Shown here in pieces: positions 27,008 through 36,592 of a DNA stretch of 64,000 nucleotides. A program made the translations under genes and the position numbers. Numbering within the stretch: the stretch's first letter is position 1; each line of letters begins with the position of its first letter. The stretch spans positions 87,431-151,430 of the forward strand of contig WBUH01000012.1 in the NCBI GenBank assembly GCA_008933805.1. Reading direction: 5' to 3'. Source of the stretch: Bacteroidota bacterium. GTDB taxonomy: Bacteria > Bacteroidota > Bacteroidia > UBA8524. Under the pieces are notes generated by a model that saw only the letters and a list, made by a program, of their open reading frames with translations, was not told the origin of the DNA and searched no databases.

Positions 27008-27622
27008 ATGCATATAGCTATAGCAGGAAATATTGGTTCGGGTAAAACAACGTTAACTACCCTTTTGGCAAGGCATTACGGATGGGAACCCCACTATGAG
27101 GACGTTGAAGACAATCCCTATATCAGCGATTTTTATGAAGATATGCCCCGTTGGTCGTTCAACCTTCAAATCTATTTCCTTAACAGCCGCTTTAATTCTA
27201 TTATGCAAATACGCGAAACGGGTCGCAATGTGATACAAGACCGTACCGTGTATGAAGATGCTTACATCTTTGCTCCCAACTTGCATGCTATGGGGCTAAT
27301 GAGTACCCGTGATTTTGAAAACTACACCCGCCTGTTTAATACACTGAACGAGTTTATTAAAGGGCCTGATTTGCTAATATACCTGCGTGCCAGCATACCT
27401 ACACTGGTAAATCAAATACAACGCCGTGGCCGTGATTACGAAGATGCTATCCGTTTGGATTACTTGAAACGCCTGAACGAACGTTACGAGGCATGGATTA
27501 GTACCTATTCAGGAGGCAAGCTATTGGTGCTTGATGTTGACAATCTTAATTTTATTGACAACCAAGAGCACTTTGGCGAAGTACTACGCAAAATTGAAGC
27601 TGAGATAAACGGTTTGTTTTAA
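27008..27622 (+). CDS. Deoxynucleoside kinase
   Basis: Phosphorylates deoxynucleosides for nucleotide salvage. 204 residues with the P-loop GNIGSGKTT at 7-15, substrate region WEPHYEDVEDNPYISDFYEDM, YFLNSRF, the QDRTVYEDAYIF motif (equivalent to the DRS motif) and a lid with QRRGRDYEDAI. This arrangement belongs to the dCK/dGK-like family, common in Bacteroidota. Specificity (dA, dG or dC) cannot be read from the sequence. ATG start, then its own terminator at 27635. Confidence 0.92.
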   Translation: MHIAIAGNIGSGKTTLTTLLARHYGWEPHYEDVEDNPYISDFYEDMPRWSFNLQIYFLNSRFNSIMQIRETGRNVIQDRTVYEDAYIFAPNLHAMGLMSTRDFENYTRLFNTLNEFIKGPDLLIYLRASIPTLVNQIQRRGRDYEDAIRLDYLKRLNERYEAWISTYSGGKLLVLDVDNLNFIDNQEHFGEVLRKIEAEINGLF

Positions 27623-27634
27623 GCGATTATTCCT

Positions 27635-27655
27635 CTCTTTACACAAAGAGTTTTT
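27635..27655 (+). terminator. Terminator of the deoxynucleoside kinase gene
   Basis: CTCTTT, loop ACAC, AAAGAG, then TTTTT. Short but well formed. Confidence 0.7.
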
Positions 27656-27699
27656 CATCGATATTTTTGTTTTTTCTTACGATAAGGTTGTGGTAGCAA

Positions 27700-27707
27700 T
27701 ATCTTTG
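27700..27707 (+). promoter_or_regulatory. -7 box of the PEGA lipoprotein gene, leaderless spacing
   Basis: TATCTTTG, then CGAT, then ATG 27712. Exact four-base gap. Confidence 0.55.
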
Positions 27708-27711
27708 CGAT

Positions 27712-29175
27712 ATGCTACAATTCTACCTTAAACCATTACTATTTTTATTTTTTAGCAGTGTACTGTTGTCTTCATGCTCACCAACTATAAAACGTTGGGG
27801 AATAGGGGTAAGTGAGATGAAAGACCAGTCTGTTACTTATAAACCTCAGCAAAACATCTTTAAGGATTATGGCTGGACGAGGCCAAATATTGCAAGCGAA
27901 AAGATAAGTTTTTCCAATGGGAGTACCCAAATAAACTGGGCAGGACAAAACTACGCGTTGGTTCAAAAAGATTCGAATACTTTAGCACTTGTATCTTCAA
28001 CAGGAGCAGATACTTTAGTAAGTGAAGAAAAACTATCTGCAAAAGATATTTATTACAACAGAAGTATCCTCAATATCATCACCATTCAACGTGAAAGGTG
28101 GGTATCACACACTTCTTATGAAAGTAAGTCTGTCCCTGTTCAAAGGTCTAGACAAGTTTCTTATCAAACCTATAACTATTCAACCAAATCATACACCACA
28201 CAATACCGTACAGAGCATTATACGTCTTACGAATACAGGATGGTGCCAGTAACAACATGGCGTTGGGAAACATACACTGAACAAGATGTAGAAATACCGG
28301 CGTATAAATACTATGGTTTTAAAGTGGGGGATACGTACTTATTAGTGTATAAAATTACGGTAGGCGAGGAGTTTGAATATTATGTGCAAAATGCAGGCTA
28401 CTTGATAGGACTGGATAAGGATAAACTAAACTATGTAGGGATAGATGTAAACTCAAACGGGCTTTACAATGATGAAATTGACCAAATAATGTTTAATTCA
28501 TGGAATCCCTATTCAAAATCATCATCATACGTTAAACCTAAAGTATCGTTTCTAGAGAATTTTTGGTTGCCATACAATAAGTTGGAGAACGACTATATGG
28601 TAAAAATAGAGCATATAGATAATGAGTTCAGTTTTCTATACGAGAATAACAGGTTCTATAAAAACAAAAAGAAGGGGCGTGTAAAATTTACCAATGTGCC
28701 CAAAACAGCTTCATTAGTAGCTAACGGAAAAACCTATAAAATCAAAAACAACAAGAGGTACAAAATACAATACGGTAAGTATAAAATTAAGATTACAAGG
28801 CCGGGATACATGGATTATGAGCAATCGATATTGGTAGATGTTTATAGTGAAAACCATACGGTAAATTATGATTCTGTTGGTCGCTCAGGGGTGGTAATCA
28901 TTGAGAATATATTTCTTGGAAGCTACTTTGTAACAGTTACCTCTGAAAACGGTTACTCAAAAACTGAATTCAATGCTACCTACTTAAATGTACCAATTGG
29001 AAAAAACAAAATTAAAATATATGATGGTGGTGTTAGCTATGAGTATGAGGTTGATGTTAGTGCTTATGGTAAAACCACCATTGATTTTGAAGCCGAACTT
29101 AAAAAGCTGAAGTCAGAGGAAGCTCCATCCAGCGAAGAAGAGAAGCAGAATGAAACTACTCCTGCAGAAGAATAA
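27712..29175 (+). CDS. Lipoprotein with PEGA-like repeats, unknown function
   Basis: 487 residues. Signal MLQFYLKPLLFLFFSSVLLSSC with lipobox LSSC. The middle (about 125-205) is unusually rich in Tyr, Thr, Arg and Gln, with a recurring pattern (SKSVPVQRSRQVSYQT, YRMVPVTTWRWETYTEQ). Residues about 320-460 look like two PEGA-type beta modules: GRVKFTNVPKTASLVANGKTY ending in PGYMDYEQSILV, then GVVIIENIFLGSYFVTVT. The tail is acidic (EEAPSSEEEKQNE). PEGA domains often sit in surface proteins; binding partner unknown. No gene-family name recognised. Codon use and GC look like the neighbours. Confidence 0.8.
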   Translation: MLQFYLKPLLFLFFSSVLLSSCSPTIKRWGIGVSEMKDQSVTYKPQQNIFKDYGWTRPNIASEKISFSNGSTQINWAGQNYALVQKDSNTLALVSSTGADTLVSEEKLSAKDIYYNRSILNIITIQRERWVSHTSYESKSVPVQRSRQVSYQTYNYSTKSYTTQYRTEHYTSYEYRMVPVTTWRWETYTEQDVEIPAYKYYGFKVGDTYLLVYKITVGEEFEYYVQNAGYLIGLDKDKLNYVGIDVNSNGLYNDEIDQIMFNSWNPYSKSSSYVKPKVSFLENFWLPYNKLENDYMVKIEHIDNEFSFLYENNRFYKNKKKGRVKFTNVPKTASLVANGKTYKIKNNKRYKIQYGKYKIKITRPGYMDYEQSILVDVYSENHTVNYDSVGRSGVVIIENIFLGSYFVTVTSENGYSKTEFNATYLNVPIGKNKIKIYDGGVSYEYEVDVSAYGKTTIDFEAELKKLKSEEAPSSEEEKQNETTPAEE

Positions 29176-29189
29176 CCCTGCATTGTTAA

Positions 29190-29221
29190 TTTGTTGGGCA
29201 ATCTCAAAAAAGTTACCTTTG
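29190..29221 (+). promoter_or_regulatory. Promoter of the hppD operon (TTTG-N20-TACCTTTG)
   Basis: TTTG 29190-29193, 20 bases, TACCTTTG 29214-29221. The best full match to the -33/-7 consensus in this stretch; leader about 18 bases. Confidence 0.7.
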
Positions 29222-29244
29222 CCCATGTTTAAACATTCATTTTA

Positions 29245-30369
29245 ATGGAAAGAACAGCCTTACAAGACACCGTTACCGATGTAGATTTTTTACCACTTAA
29301 CGGTACTGATTACGTAGAATTTTACGTGGGCAATGCTAAACAAGCAGCTCACTATTATAAAACTGCCTTTGGTTTCCAAAGCCATGCTTACGCCGGTCCT
29401 GAGACGGGTGTGCGCGACCGTGCGTCGTATGTGTTAGTACAAAACAAATTACGTTTTGTGTTTACAACCCCATTGCAGCCTGACGGCGCTATTGCTGATC
29501 ATATTTTTAAGCACGGTGATGGTGTAAAAGTACTTGCTCTATGGGTAGACGATGCCCGCAGCGCATGGGAAGAAACCACCAAACGCGGTGCCAAAAGCTA
29601 TATGGAGCCTGTGGTTGAAAAAGACGAACACGGTGAAGTAGTGCGTGCGGGTATCCATACGTACGGTGATACCGTTCACATTTTTGTGGAACGCAAAAAC
29701 TACAACGGTTTGTTTATGCCCGGCTTTAGGGAGTGGAAAACCAATTACAATCCCACTGAAACAGGGTTGTTATACGTTGACCATTGTGTAGGTAATGTGG
29801 GTTGGAACGAAATGAACACTTGGGTTGATTTTTATGCCCGTATCATGGGTTTCCAACAAATTCTTTCGTTTGACGATAAAGACATTTCAACTGAATACTC
29901 GGCCTTGATGAGTAAGGTAATGAGCAACGGTAACGGACGTATCAAATTCCCTATTAACGAACCTGCCGAAGGCAAAAAGAAATCACAGGTTGAAGAATAC
30001 CTTGATTTTTACAAAGGCCAAGGTGTGCAACACGTAGCAATTGCTACCAATAATATTATTGAAACCGTAACCGACTTGCAAAACCGCGGTGTTGAGTTTT
30101 TGAAAGTACCGGCTACTTACTACGAAACAGTGCTTGACCGCGTAGGTAAGATTGACGAAGACCTTGCTCCATTAGCTGAGTTGGGTATTTTGATTGACCG
30201 CGACGACGAAGGGTATTTGTTGCAAATATTTACTAAGCCGGTAGAAGACCGTCCTACGTTGTTTTATGAAATTATACAGCGTAAAGGCGCAAAATCGTTT
30301 GGTAAAGGAAACTTTAAGGCGTTGTTTGAGGCCATTGAACGCGAACAGGAGTTGAGGGGGAATTTATAA
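29245..30369 (+). CDS. hppD: 4-hydroxyphenylpyruvate dioxygenase
   Basis: Converts 4-hydroxyphenylpyruvate to homogentisate in tyrosine breakdown, using Fe(II) and O2. 374 residues of two VOC (glyoxalase-like) halves. Iron ligands expected: H180 (VDHCVGNV), H263 (VQHVAIAT) and E342 (FYEIIQRKG). C-terminal GYLLQIFTKPVEDRPTLFYEIIQRKG and GFGKGNF-like SFGKGNFKALFEAIEREQ are family signatures. ATG start. The rest of the homogentisate pathway is not in the window. The LOG-family gene follows after three bases. Confidence 0.96.
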   Translation: MERTALQDTVTDVDFLPLNGTDYVEFYVGNAKQAAHYYKTAFGFQSHAYAGPETGVRDRASYVLVQNKLRFVFTTPLQPDGAIADHIFKHGDGVKVLALWVDDARSAWEETTKRGAKSYMEPVVEKDEHGEVVRAGIHTYGDTVHIFVERKNYNGLFMPGFREWKTNYNPTETGLLYVDHCVGNVGWNEMNTWVDFYARIMGFQQILSFDDKDISTEYSALMSKVMSNGNGRIKFPINEPAEGKKKSQVEEYLDFYKGQGVQHVAIATNNIIETVTDLQNRGVEFLKVPATYYETVLDRVGKIDEDLAPLAELGILIDRDDEGYLLQIFTKPVEDRPTLFYEIIQRKGAKSFGKGNFKALFEAIEREQELRGNL

Positions 30370-30372
30370 TCA

Positions 30373-31107
30373 ATGACGGATACTAAACCGCACAGTAAAG
30401 AAGAACTTGAGCTGCTGGAAGGCCCGCGCAAACGCCTAAGCGATTTAGGGCTGGCCTTTAAAGTGTTTAAAGAGTTTGTAAGGGGTTTCAGAGTGTTGCA
30501 CTTTGTAGGTCCTTGCGTAACTGTTTTCGGCTCTGCCAGGTTTAAAGAAGACCATAAGTATTACCAATTGGGCGTAGAGGTTGGAAAAAACCTAGCCCAA
30601 TTGGGTTTTACCGTAATGACGGGGGGAGGTCCCGGTATTATGGAAGCAGCTAACCGCGGGGCTTATGAAAACGGCGGTCGCAGCGTTGGTTGTAATATTG
30701 AATTACCGTTTGAGCAGTACCCCAACAAATACCTGCACAAGTGGGTAGGTATTAAGTACTTTTTTGTGCGCAAGGTGTTTTTGGTAAAATACAGCTACGC
30801 ACTGGTAGTATTGCCCGGCGGCTTCGGTACCTTGGATGAGATGGCCGAAGTGCTTACGCTTATTCAAACCAAAAAGATTGAAAACTTTCCGGTGGTACTT
30901 ATGGGCACCGAATATTGGAACAAGTTTATGGAGTTTGTTGATTTTATGGCAGAGGAAAAAACCATCGACGTACAGGATAAGAAACTAATGTTGGTGACGG
31001 ATGACATGAAAGAAGCCATGGATTACATACAAACCCATGCCGTTGTTAAATACGGGCTGCGCAAAACAAAAGCCAAAGGCCGTTGGTGGCTGGGCGAAAG
31101 TTATTAA
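30373..31107 (+). CDS. LOG-family (TIGR00730) nucleotide phosphoribohydrolase
   Basis: 244 residues. Signature motifs TGGGPGIMEAANRGA and LPGGFGTLDEM define the lysine-decarboxylase-like/LOG family. Members release bases from nucleoside 5'-monophosphates and include cytokinin-activating enzymes. GSARF near residue 55 is the phosphate-binding start. Located three bases after hppD and four before a DUF1801 gene, so the three are likely one operon. A tie between tyrosine degradation and LOG activity is not obvious; the link may be transcriptional only. Confidence 0.9.
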   Translation: MTDTKPHSKEELELLEGPRKRLSDLGLAFKVFKEFVRGFRVLHFVGPCVTVFGSARFKEDHKYYQLGVEVGKNLAQLGFTVMTGGGPGIMEAANRGAYENGGRSVGCNIELPFEQYPNKYLHKWVGIKYFFVRKVFLVKYSYALVVLPGGFGTLDEMAEVLTLIQTKKIENFPVVLMGTEYWNKFMEFVDFMAEEKTIDVQDKKLMLVTDDMKEAMDYIQTHAVVKYGLRKTKAKGRWWLGESY

Positions 31108-31110
31108 ACT

Positions 31111-31509
31111 ATGAATTCCGTTGAGGAATACATTTCTTTTCTTCCCGCTGATGAACAGGGAATTACAGCATACTTACGCAACATTATCTTAGAAACCTCG
31201 CCGAAGTTTACAGAGAAACTTTCATACGGTGTTCCCTATTTTTATATCAACTCAAGGGTTTGCTTTATTTGGCCGGCATCTTCGCCCTTATCTATTCACA
31301 AACAGGGCGTGCAGCTTGGTTTTTGTAAAGGTAATCAACTAAGCAATCTTAACGGTATAATGGATATGGCTGATAGAAAAGAAGTGGGCATCGTACTTTT
31401 TAAAGCGTTGAGTGAAATAAACGAGGAGTTAGTAAAAGAGCTATTGTTTGAAGCCATAGAATTAGATGCTTTAGTGGCCACCAGACGGAAGAAGAAGAGA
31501 AGTTCTTAG
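31111..31509 (+). CDS. DUF1801-family protein
   Basis: 132 residues, cytoplasmic, ATG start four bases after the LOG gene. The layout matches the DUF1801/YdhG group: an N-terminal amphipathic helix (VEEYISFLPADEQGITAYLRNII), LSYGVPYFYINSRVCFIWPA in pieces, then LGFCKGNQLSN and a basic C-terminus (RRKKKRSS). DUF1801 proteins have an SRPBCC-unrelated, iron-chaperone-like fold in some annotations, but no role has been shown that I can name with confidence. Third gene of the hppD unit. Confidence 0.78.
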   Translation: MNSVEEYISFLPADEQGITAYLRNIILETSPKFTEKLSYGVPYFYINSRVCFIWPASSPLSIHKQGVQLGFCKGNQLSNLNGIMDMADRKEVGIVLFKALSEINEELVKELLFEAIELDALVATRRKKKRSS

Positions 31510-31755
31510 ATACTACATCTTGTGCTTCTCGAAAGGCGCAAAAAACTGGCAATCTACTCGACATCCCCTCGTGTTCCATCTTTCTATGGGAAGGTTTGCG
31601 CGATGGTTATCCTGAGCCTGTCGAAGGGTGCTGCGGTTTCCCTCTTTGTGAGAGCTTGTGGAAAGGATAAGGAGGGAGAAAGTGTCCTAATGGGTTGCTC
31701 TCTCATCATTATAGAAGCAAGTGCGGAAATTATACTTACCTAACCGAAGGATAAC
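31510..31755. repeat. Spacer with interspersed-repeat fragments
   Basis: Contains CCTGAGCCTGTCGAAGGGTGC at about 31612, a word that recurs near 39935 and, inverted and degenerate, near 49460. No gene supported. Confidence 0.5.
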
Positions 31756-32685
31756 TCACCCCAATTTGGTAATAGTCGATATATCAAAACCCCGTAAGAA
31801 CTCTTCAACCCCCATTCTTTTCTTACCTTCCAGTTGGATGTCTTTTAAACTCAGCCAGCCATCGGCACAGGCTACTTTTATATACTTCTTGTTGTCAGAA
31901 AGAAGGGTGCCGCTTGTTGCGGTCGATTCGCCAGTTTCTTTATCTGCCCAAAATACTTTTAAGGTTTGTGTGCCTAGTTTTGTCCACGCAGTAGGGTAGG
32001 GTGATAAGCCACGTATGAAGTTATAAACCGCCTCGGTGGTTTTTGAAAAATCAATCAAGCAATCGTCTTTAAAAATTTTAGGGGCGTGTTTGGTTTCAAC
32101 GCTCAAGTCTTGTTCTTCCAATACATAGCTGTTGCTTCCAATAGCGGTTAAAGTACGCACCATCAATTCCGCCCCAACTACCATTAATTTATCATGCACA
32201 GTGCCCGCAGTGTCGGTTTCTGTAATTTCAATTTTGTCGCGTAAAATAATACTGCCGGTATCAATTTGATGTTTTAAGAAAAAGGTAGTTACTCCCGTTT
32301 CTTTTTCGCCATTAATTACCGCCCAGTTTATCGGAGCGGCACCGCGGTATTGGGGTAATAACGAACCGTGTAGGTTGATAGAACCCAAGGGAGGCATGTT
32401 CCAAACGGCTTCGGGTAACATCCTAAAGGCAATTATTACAAATAAATCGGCATTATAAGCCCGTAGTTCTTCAATAAAATCAGGGTTTTTAAGCTTCTCC
32501 GGCTGTAATACGGGTAAGTGATGTTCTACTGCAAATTGTTTCACAGCCGATTGCTGCAACTTTAATCCCCGTCCGGCTTGTTTATCCGGAGCAGTCACCA
32601 CTGCCGCTACTTCAAACCCCGCTTCCATGATTTTTTGCAACGATGCAACCGCAAAATCAGGAGTTCCGAAAAATATAATCTTCAA
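31756..32685 (-). CDS. fmt: Methionyl-tRNA formyltransferase
   Basis: Adds the formyl group to initiator Met-tRNA. 309 residues from a TTG codon (MKIIFFGTPDFAVASL). N-terminal formyltransferase domain: FRMLPEAVWNMPPLGSINLHGSLLPQYRGAAPINWAVINGE in pieces (LHGSLLPQYRGAAPINWA), catalytic Asn/His/Asp in INLHGSLL and the DTGSI loop. The C-terminal domain (RGLSPYPTAWTKL to GKKRMGVEEFLRG) is standard. No def (peptide deformylase) gene is adjacent, in contrast to many bacteria. Monocistronic and convergent with the hppD operon. Confidence 0.95.
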   Translation of the reverse strand: MKIIFFGTPDFAVASLQKIMEAGFEVAAVVTAPDKQAGRGLKLQQSAVKQFAVEHHLPVLQPEKLKNPDFIEELRAYNADLFVIIAFRMLPEAVWNMPPLGSINLHGSLLPQYRGAAPINWAVINGEKETGVTTFFLKHQIDTGSIILRDKIEITETDTAGTVHDKLMVVGAELMVRTLTAIGSNSYVLEEQDLSVETKHAPKIFKDDCLIDFSKTTEAVYNFIRGLSPYPTAWTKLGTQTLKVFWADKETGESTATSGTLLSDNKKYIKVACADGWLSLKDIQLEGKKRMGVEEFLRGFDISTITKLG

Positions 32686-32839
32686 ATCAGTATCTTTATA
32701 ATATAAATTTGTTGAATGACAATCCTTTAGCTACAACTTTTGGCCTTGGATTTGCGTTTACAAAAGTACGTGCAACATTTGGTTACAAAAAGCACTCTAT
32801 TGAAGTAAGGGCAAAGTCGTATTTTTTAATACTAATTGA

Positions 32840-35800
32840 TTGAAACTAAGTTTCTATAAATGTATTTGGGCTGTTTTAGCGGTTGTGTGTTGTGTTACAA
32901 CTACACAAGCGCAGATAACCTTTATTGAAAATAGGGGACAGTGGAAAAATACAGTGAAATATAGGGCCGACATACCCGGAGGGCATTTGTATGTTGAAAA
33001 CGGAAAGCTACATTACATACTAGCCGACCCTGCTCCCTTTAAAGAAATGCACGATAAGCATTTTTACGATAAGCCTGTTCAAATGCACTATTTCAGAGTG
33101 ATTTTTGAAGGAAGCAACGCTACTCCAACCTATAAAAACGAGCAAACCAGTCCTACTTATTACAATTATTATTTAGGAAATGACCCTTCAAAATGGGCAA
33201 CAGGGGTGGCCGGTCATCATAAGATAACCATGCAGGAAATATATCCCGGTATCGATTTGGAGATATATTCGTCACGCAACCACTCACTTAAGTATAATTT
33301 AATTGTAAAACCCGGTGCCAATCCTAACGTAATTAAAATGCGTTACGAAGGGCTTGACGATATGCACCTTTCAGGCGGTCAACTGCATTTGCAAACCTCT
33401 GTGGGTGAGATTTATGAAATGGCTCCCATCTGCTATCAGTTAAATGATACGGCTGTGAAGTTTGTAAAAACCGAGTATTCATTAAAGGATAACCTGCTAA
33501 CATTTGATATCAAAGAAAAATACAACCGCAAAAAGAGCTTTGTAATTGACCCTGAATTGGTGTTCAGTACTTATTCAGGTGCACTGGGTGATAACTGGGG
33601 TTTTACAGGTACTTGGGATAATGCGGGGAATGCCTATAGCGGCGGTGCTGCCTATGCATACGGTAATCCGGGTTTGGGCGGTTCTGATGGAAGTTTCCCT
33701 GTTACTACGGGTGCATTTCAACGTATTTTCAGAAATGGGGTAGAAGGCACCAATGAAGATTTAGCGCGCGATGCCACTGTTTATAAAGTCAGCAGTGATG
33801 GTACTTCATTAATTTATGCTACCTACTTAGGCGGCACACACAACGAAGAGCCGCACAGTATGGTGGTAAACAGCCGCGATGAATTGGTAGTGTTTGGTAC
33901 TACGTTTTCGAACAATTTTCCCGTGGCTACCAATGCTTTTGACAATAGTTTTAACGGGCAGGCCGATATTTTTGTATTTGTATTAAGTGCTGATGGCAGA
34001 AGCATGGTGGGCTCAACATTCATCGGCGGCTCACGCATTGATGGATTGAACGGCAACGCAAACCCTGCCGGCACCCCATTGGCATACAATTACGGCGACC
34101 AATACAGGGGCGAGGTTATAGTAGATAAACAAAATAACATTTATGTGGCTACCAGCACTCAATCAAGTGCAGGGTTTCCTATAAAATCAGGATTTCAAAC
34201 CACATTAGCCGGCCAGCAGGACGGGTGTGTTTTTAAACTGAACGAGGATGTAACGTCTCTTAGCTGGAGTACTTATTTAGGTAGCCCCGGCTTTGATGTA
34301 TGTAACGGTATTGATTTAGACAGTAGGGGCGATGTGTATGTGGCAGGAGCCACTACTTCTGTTATAACCAGTATAGCGGCAGGTATGGGCGAAACTACTA
34401 ATCCTCCAGGTGGAAATGGTGATGGCTTTTTAGCAAAAATTTCGTCTGACGGGGTGCAGTTGCTTAACGCTACATACGTAGGTACTAATTTATACGACCA
34501 AGCATATTTTGTAAAGGTTGATAAATACGACAATCCTTATGTAACGGGACAAACTGAAGGTGTTTGGCCGGTTACACAACCTATTTATACTCATTCTGAT
34601 GGCGGACAGTTTATTTGTAAATACACTCCCGACCTTAAAACCCGTAGCCGTTCAATGGTGTATGGGCATGGTTTTGTAAGGCCTCAAATTTCGCCTTCGG
34701 CATTTTTGGTGGATGAATGTGAACGTATATTTGTGAGTGGTTGGGGTGGTACGGTGAACGATGCTCCGGCAGGTCATGGCGGTAGTACTTCACAAATGAC
34801 TATTACTAATGATGCCTATCAAAAAACTACTGACGGTTCTGATTTTTACATTGCCGTATTCTCACAAAACTTAGATACAATTTTATACGGTACATTTTTT
34901 GGTGGTGTACGTTTTAGCCCCGCACAGGGCGAACACGTAGACGGTGGTACCAGTCGTTTCGATCGTAAAGGGATAATTTATCAATCGGTATGTGCAGGTT
35001 GCGGAGGAAATAGCTTGTTTCCTACAACACCCACTGCACACTCCCGCACAAACAATAGCAACAACTGTAATAACGCGATACTAAAACTGGATTTTGAAAA
35101 CCTGAACCGCGCACCCGTTATGAACGATGCGTTTTACTCAGTAGTAGCAAAAGACAGTCTTGAGTTTACCGTGTATGGCACAGACCCCGACCGTTACGAT
35201 ACGCTTTATTTCGAGTCGGATTTGGGTGCATTTAACGACCCTAATTTTCCGGGTGCAAAACCACAGATAAACACCACACAACGTGCATTGAGGCAAGTTC
35301 CGTTATCTTTTAAATGGAAAACAGATTGTGAACACGTAACTGGTGATACCATTTTCATGAAATTTAAGTTGCACGATAAGGGTTGCCCCGATATGAAAAC
35401 CGACTCTGCAACGATAAAAATATTGGTTCAGGCACCGCCCTTGCTAGACCCTCCTGATGTGTTGTGTGTAGTGCCCGCCACTACAAGCAGTATTAAATTA
35501 AGGTGGAGCGGTGTGGATACGTTGAGTAAATACTTTTCGCACGTAATGATTCAAAAGACCGACCCTCAAGGCAACTCAACGTTATTAGGGCCTTTTAAAA
35601 AGGGAGACCCTTTTGAGTACACGGATAAAAATGTATTAGACTACCGCAACCGTAACTATTGCTACTCTATATATACTGTAAACATTTGCGAAAAGAAAGG
35701 GCCCAGCTCTTATACCATTTGTACAAAAGACCAATTTAATGCGCCTATAAAAGCTACCGAGCTTATTACAGCAACGGTAGTGGATAACGAAAATGTGAAG

Positions 35801-36583
35801 TTAGTTTGGTTTGATACCAAAGAGGATGACTTTGAGACCTATTTAATTTACCGTTCGCCACGCACTGCCGGCAACCACTTAGATAAGTTTGAGTTTTACG
35901 GTTCTACTGACGCCTCTACTGATACCATCTTTATTGATGATAAAGTGAAGGTGAACAATGAATCGTTTTGTTACCAAATACAAGTAACTGATAAATGCGG
36001 TCACATCAGCCGCAACAGCAACAAGGCTTGTAATATTGTATTGCGCGGACACAGCGAACCTTACCTGCATACATTGCGTTGGGACGAATACAAAGAGTGG
36101 GAAGTAGGGGCTGATAATTATGAACTTATCCGTTGGGACGACCGCATTGACCCTAAGAAAACCATTTATCAGGGTGCACCTGCGGTATTAAACTACAACG
36201 ACGAAGATTTTGATTATGACTGGGGTGGATATTGGTATAAAGTGGTGGCTCATGAAAGCCAAGGAAACAACGCTATTTCAGAGTCGAACGAAATATACTT
36301 AATACAAAAACCATTGCTGCACGTTCCTACCAGCTTTACACCTAATAGCGATAAATTAAACGACAGTTGGGGCCAGGTGGATGTGTTTGTGAAAGACTAT
36401 CACATGCAGGTGTATAACCGTTGGGGCGAGAAGGTATTTGAAAGCTTTGACAAAAACGAACAATGGGTTGGCGATTTCGCCCGCACAGGCCCTGCCGATG
36501 ATGTGTTTATATGGATTGTACGCTATACCGGATGGGATAACAGTATCCATAACAAAAAAGGCACAGTAACAATACTAAATTAA
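32840..36583 (+). CDS. SBBP/beta-propeller protein with T9SS type B sorting domain
   Basis: 1247 residues. TTG start with signal LSFYKCIWAVLAVVCCVTTTQAQ. The N-terminal region FIENRGQWKNTVKYRADIPGG marks the Bacteroidota family that precedes SBBP repeats. A propeller of repeats follows with Y..YLGG and D..GN.Y..G patterns (IYATYLGGTHNEEP, LSWSTYLGSPGFDVCNGI). After about residue 760 there are beta-sandwich domains with paired cysteines (CVVPATTSSIKLRWSGV, CYSIYTVNIC). The C-terminus is a CHU_C domain: HVPTSFTPNSDKLNDSWG, MQVYNRWGEKVFES, WVGDFARTGPADDVFIW. Exported by T9SS; presumably surface-bound or secreted. Convergent with a small lipoprotein gene. Confidence 0.92.
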   Translation: MKLSFYKCIWAVLAVVCCVTTTQAQITFIENRGQWKNTVKYRADIPGGHLYVENGKLHYILADPAPFKEMHDKHFYDKPVQMHYFRVIFEGSNATPTYKNEQTSPTYYNYYLGNDPSKWATGVAGHHKITMQEIYPGIDLEIYSSRNHSLKYNLIVKPGANPNVIKMRYEGLDDMHLSGGQLHLQTSVGEIYEMAPICYQLNDTAVKFVKTEYSLKDNLLTFDIKEKYNRKKSFVIDPELVFSTYSGALGDNWGFTGTWDNAGNAYSGGAAYAYGNPGLGGSDGSFPVTTGAFQRIFRNGVEGTNEDLARDATVYKVSSDGTSLIYATYLGGTHNEEPHSMVVNSRDELVVFGTTFSNNFPVATNAFDNSFNGQADIFVFVLSADGRSMVGSTFIGGSRIDGLNGNANPAGTPLAYNYGDQYRGEVIVDKQNNIYVATSTQSSAGFPIKSGFQTTLAGQQDGCVFKLNEDVTSLSWSTYLGSPGFDVCNGIDLDSRGDVYVAGATTSVITSIAAGMGETTNPPGGNGDGFLAKISSDGVQLLNATYVGTNLYDQAYFVKVDKYDNPYVTGQTEGVWPVTQPIYTHSDGGQFICKYTPDLKTRSRSMVYGHGFVRPQISPSAFLVDECERIFVSGWGGTVNDAPAGHGGSTSQMTITNDAYQKTTDGSDFYIAVFSQNLDTILYGTFFGGVRFSPAQGEHVDGGTSRFDRKGIIYQSVCAGCGGNSLFPTTPTAHSRTNNSNNCNNAILKLDFENLNRAPVMNDAFYSVVAKDSLEFTVYGTDPDRYDTLYFESDLGAFNDPNFPGAKPQINTTQRALRQVPLSFKWKTDCEHVTGDTIFMKFKLHDKGCPDMKTDSATIKILVQAPPLLDPPDVLCVVPATTSSIKLRWSGVDTLSKYFSHVMIQKTDPQGNSTLLGPFKKGDPFEYTDKNVLDYRNRNYCYSIYTVNICEKKGPSSYTICTKDQFNAPIKATELITATVVDNENVKLVWFDTKEDDFETYLIYRSPRTAGNHLDKFEFYGSTDASTDTIFIDDKVKVNNESFCYQIQVTDKCGHISRNSNKACNIVLRGHSEPYLHTLRWDEYKEWEVGADNYELIRWDDRIDPKKTIYQGAPAVLNYNDEDFDYDWGGYWYKVVAHESQGNNAISESNEIYLIQKPLLHVPTSFTPNSDKLNDSWGQVDVFVKDYHMQVYNRWGEKVFESFDKNEQWVGDFARTGPADDVFIWIVRYTGWDNSIHNKKGTVTILN

Positions 36584-36592
36584 GCCTCAGGG

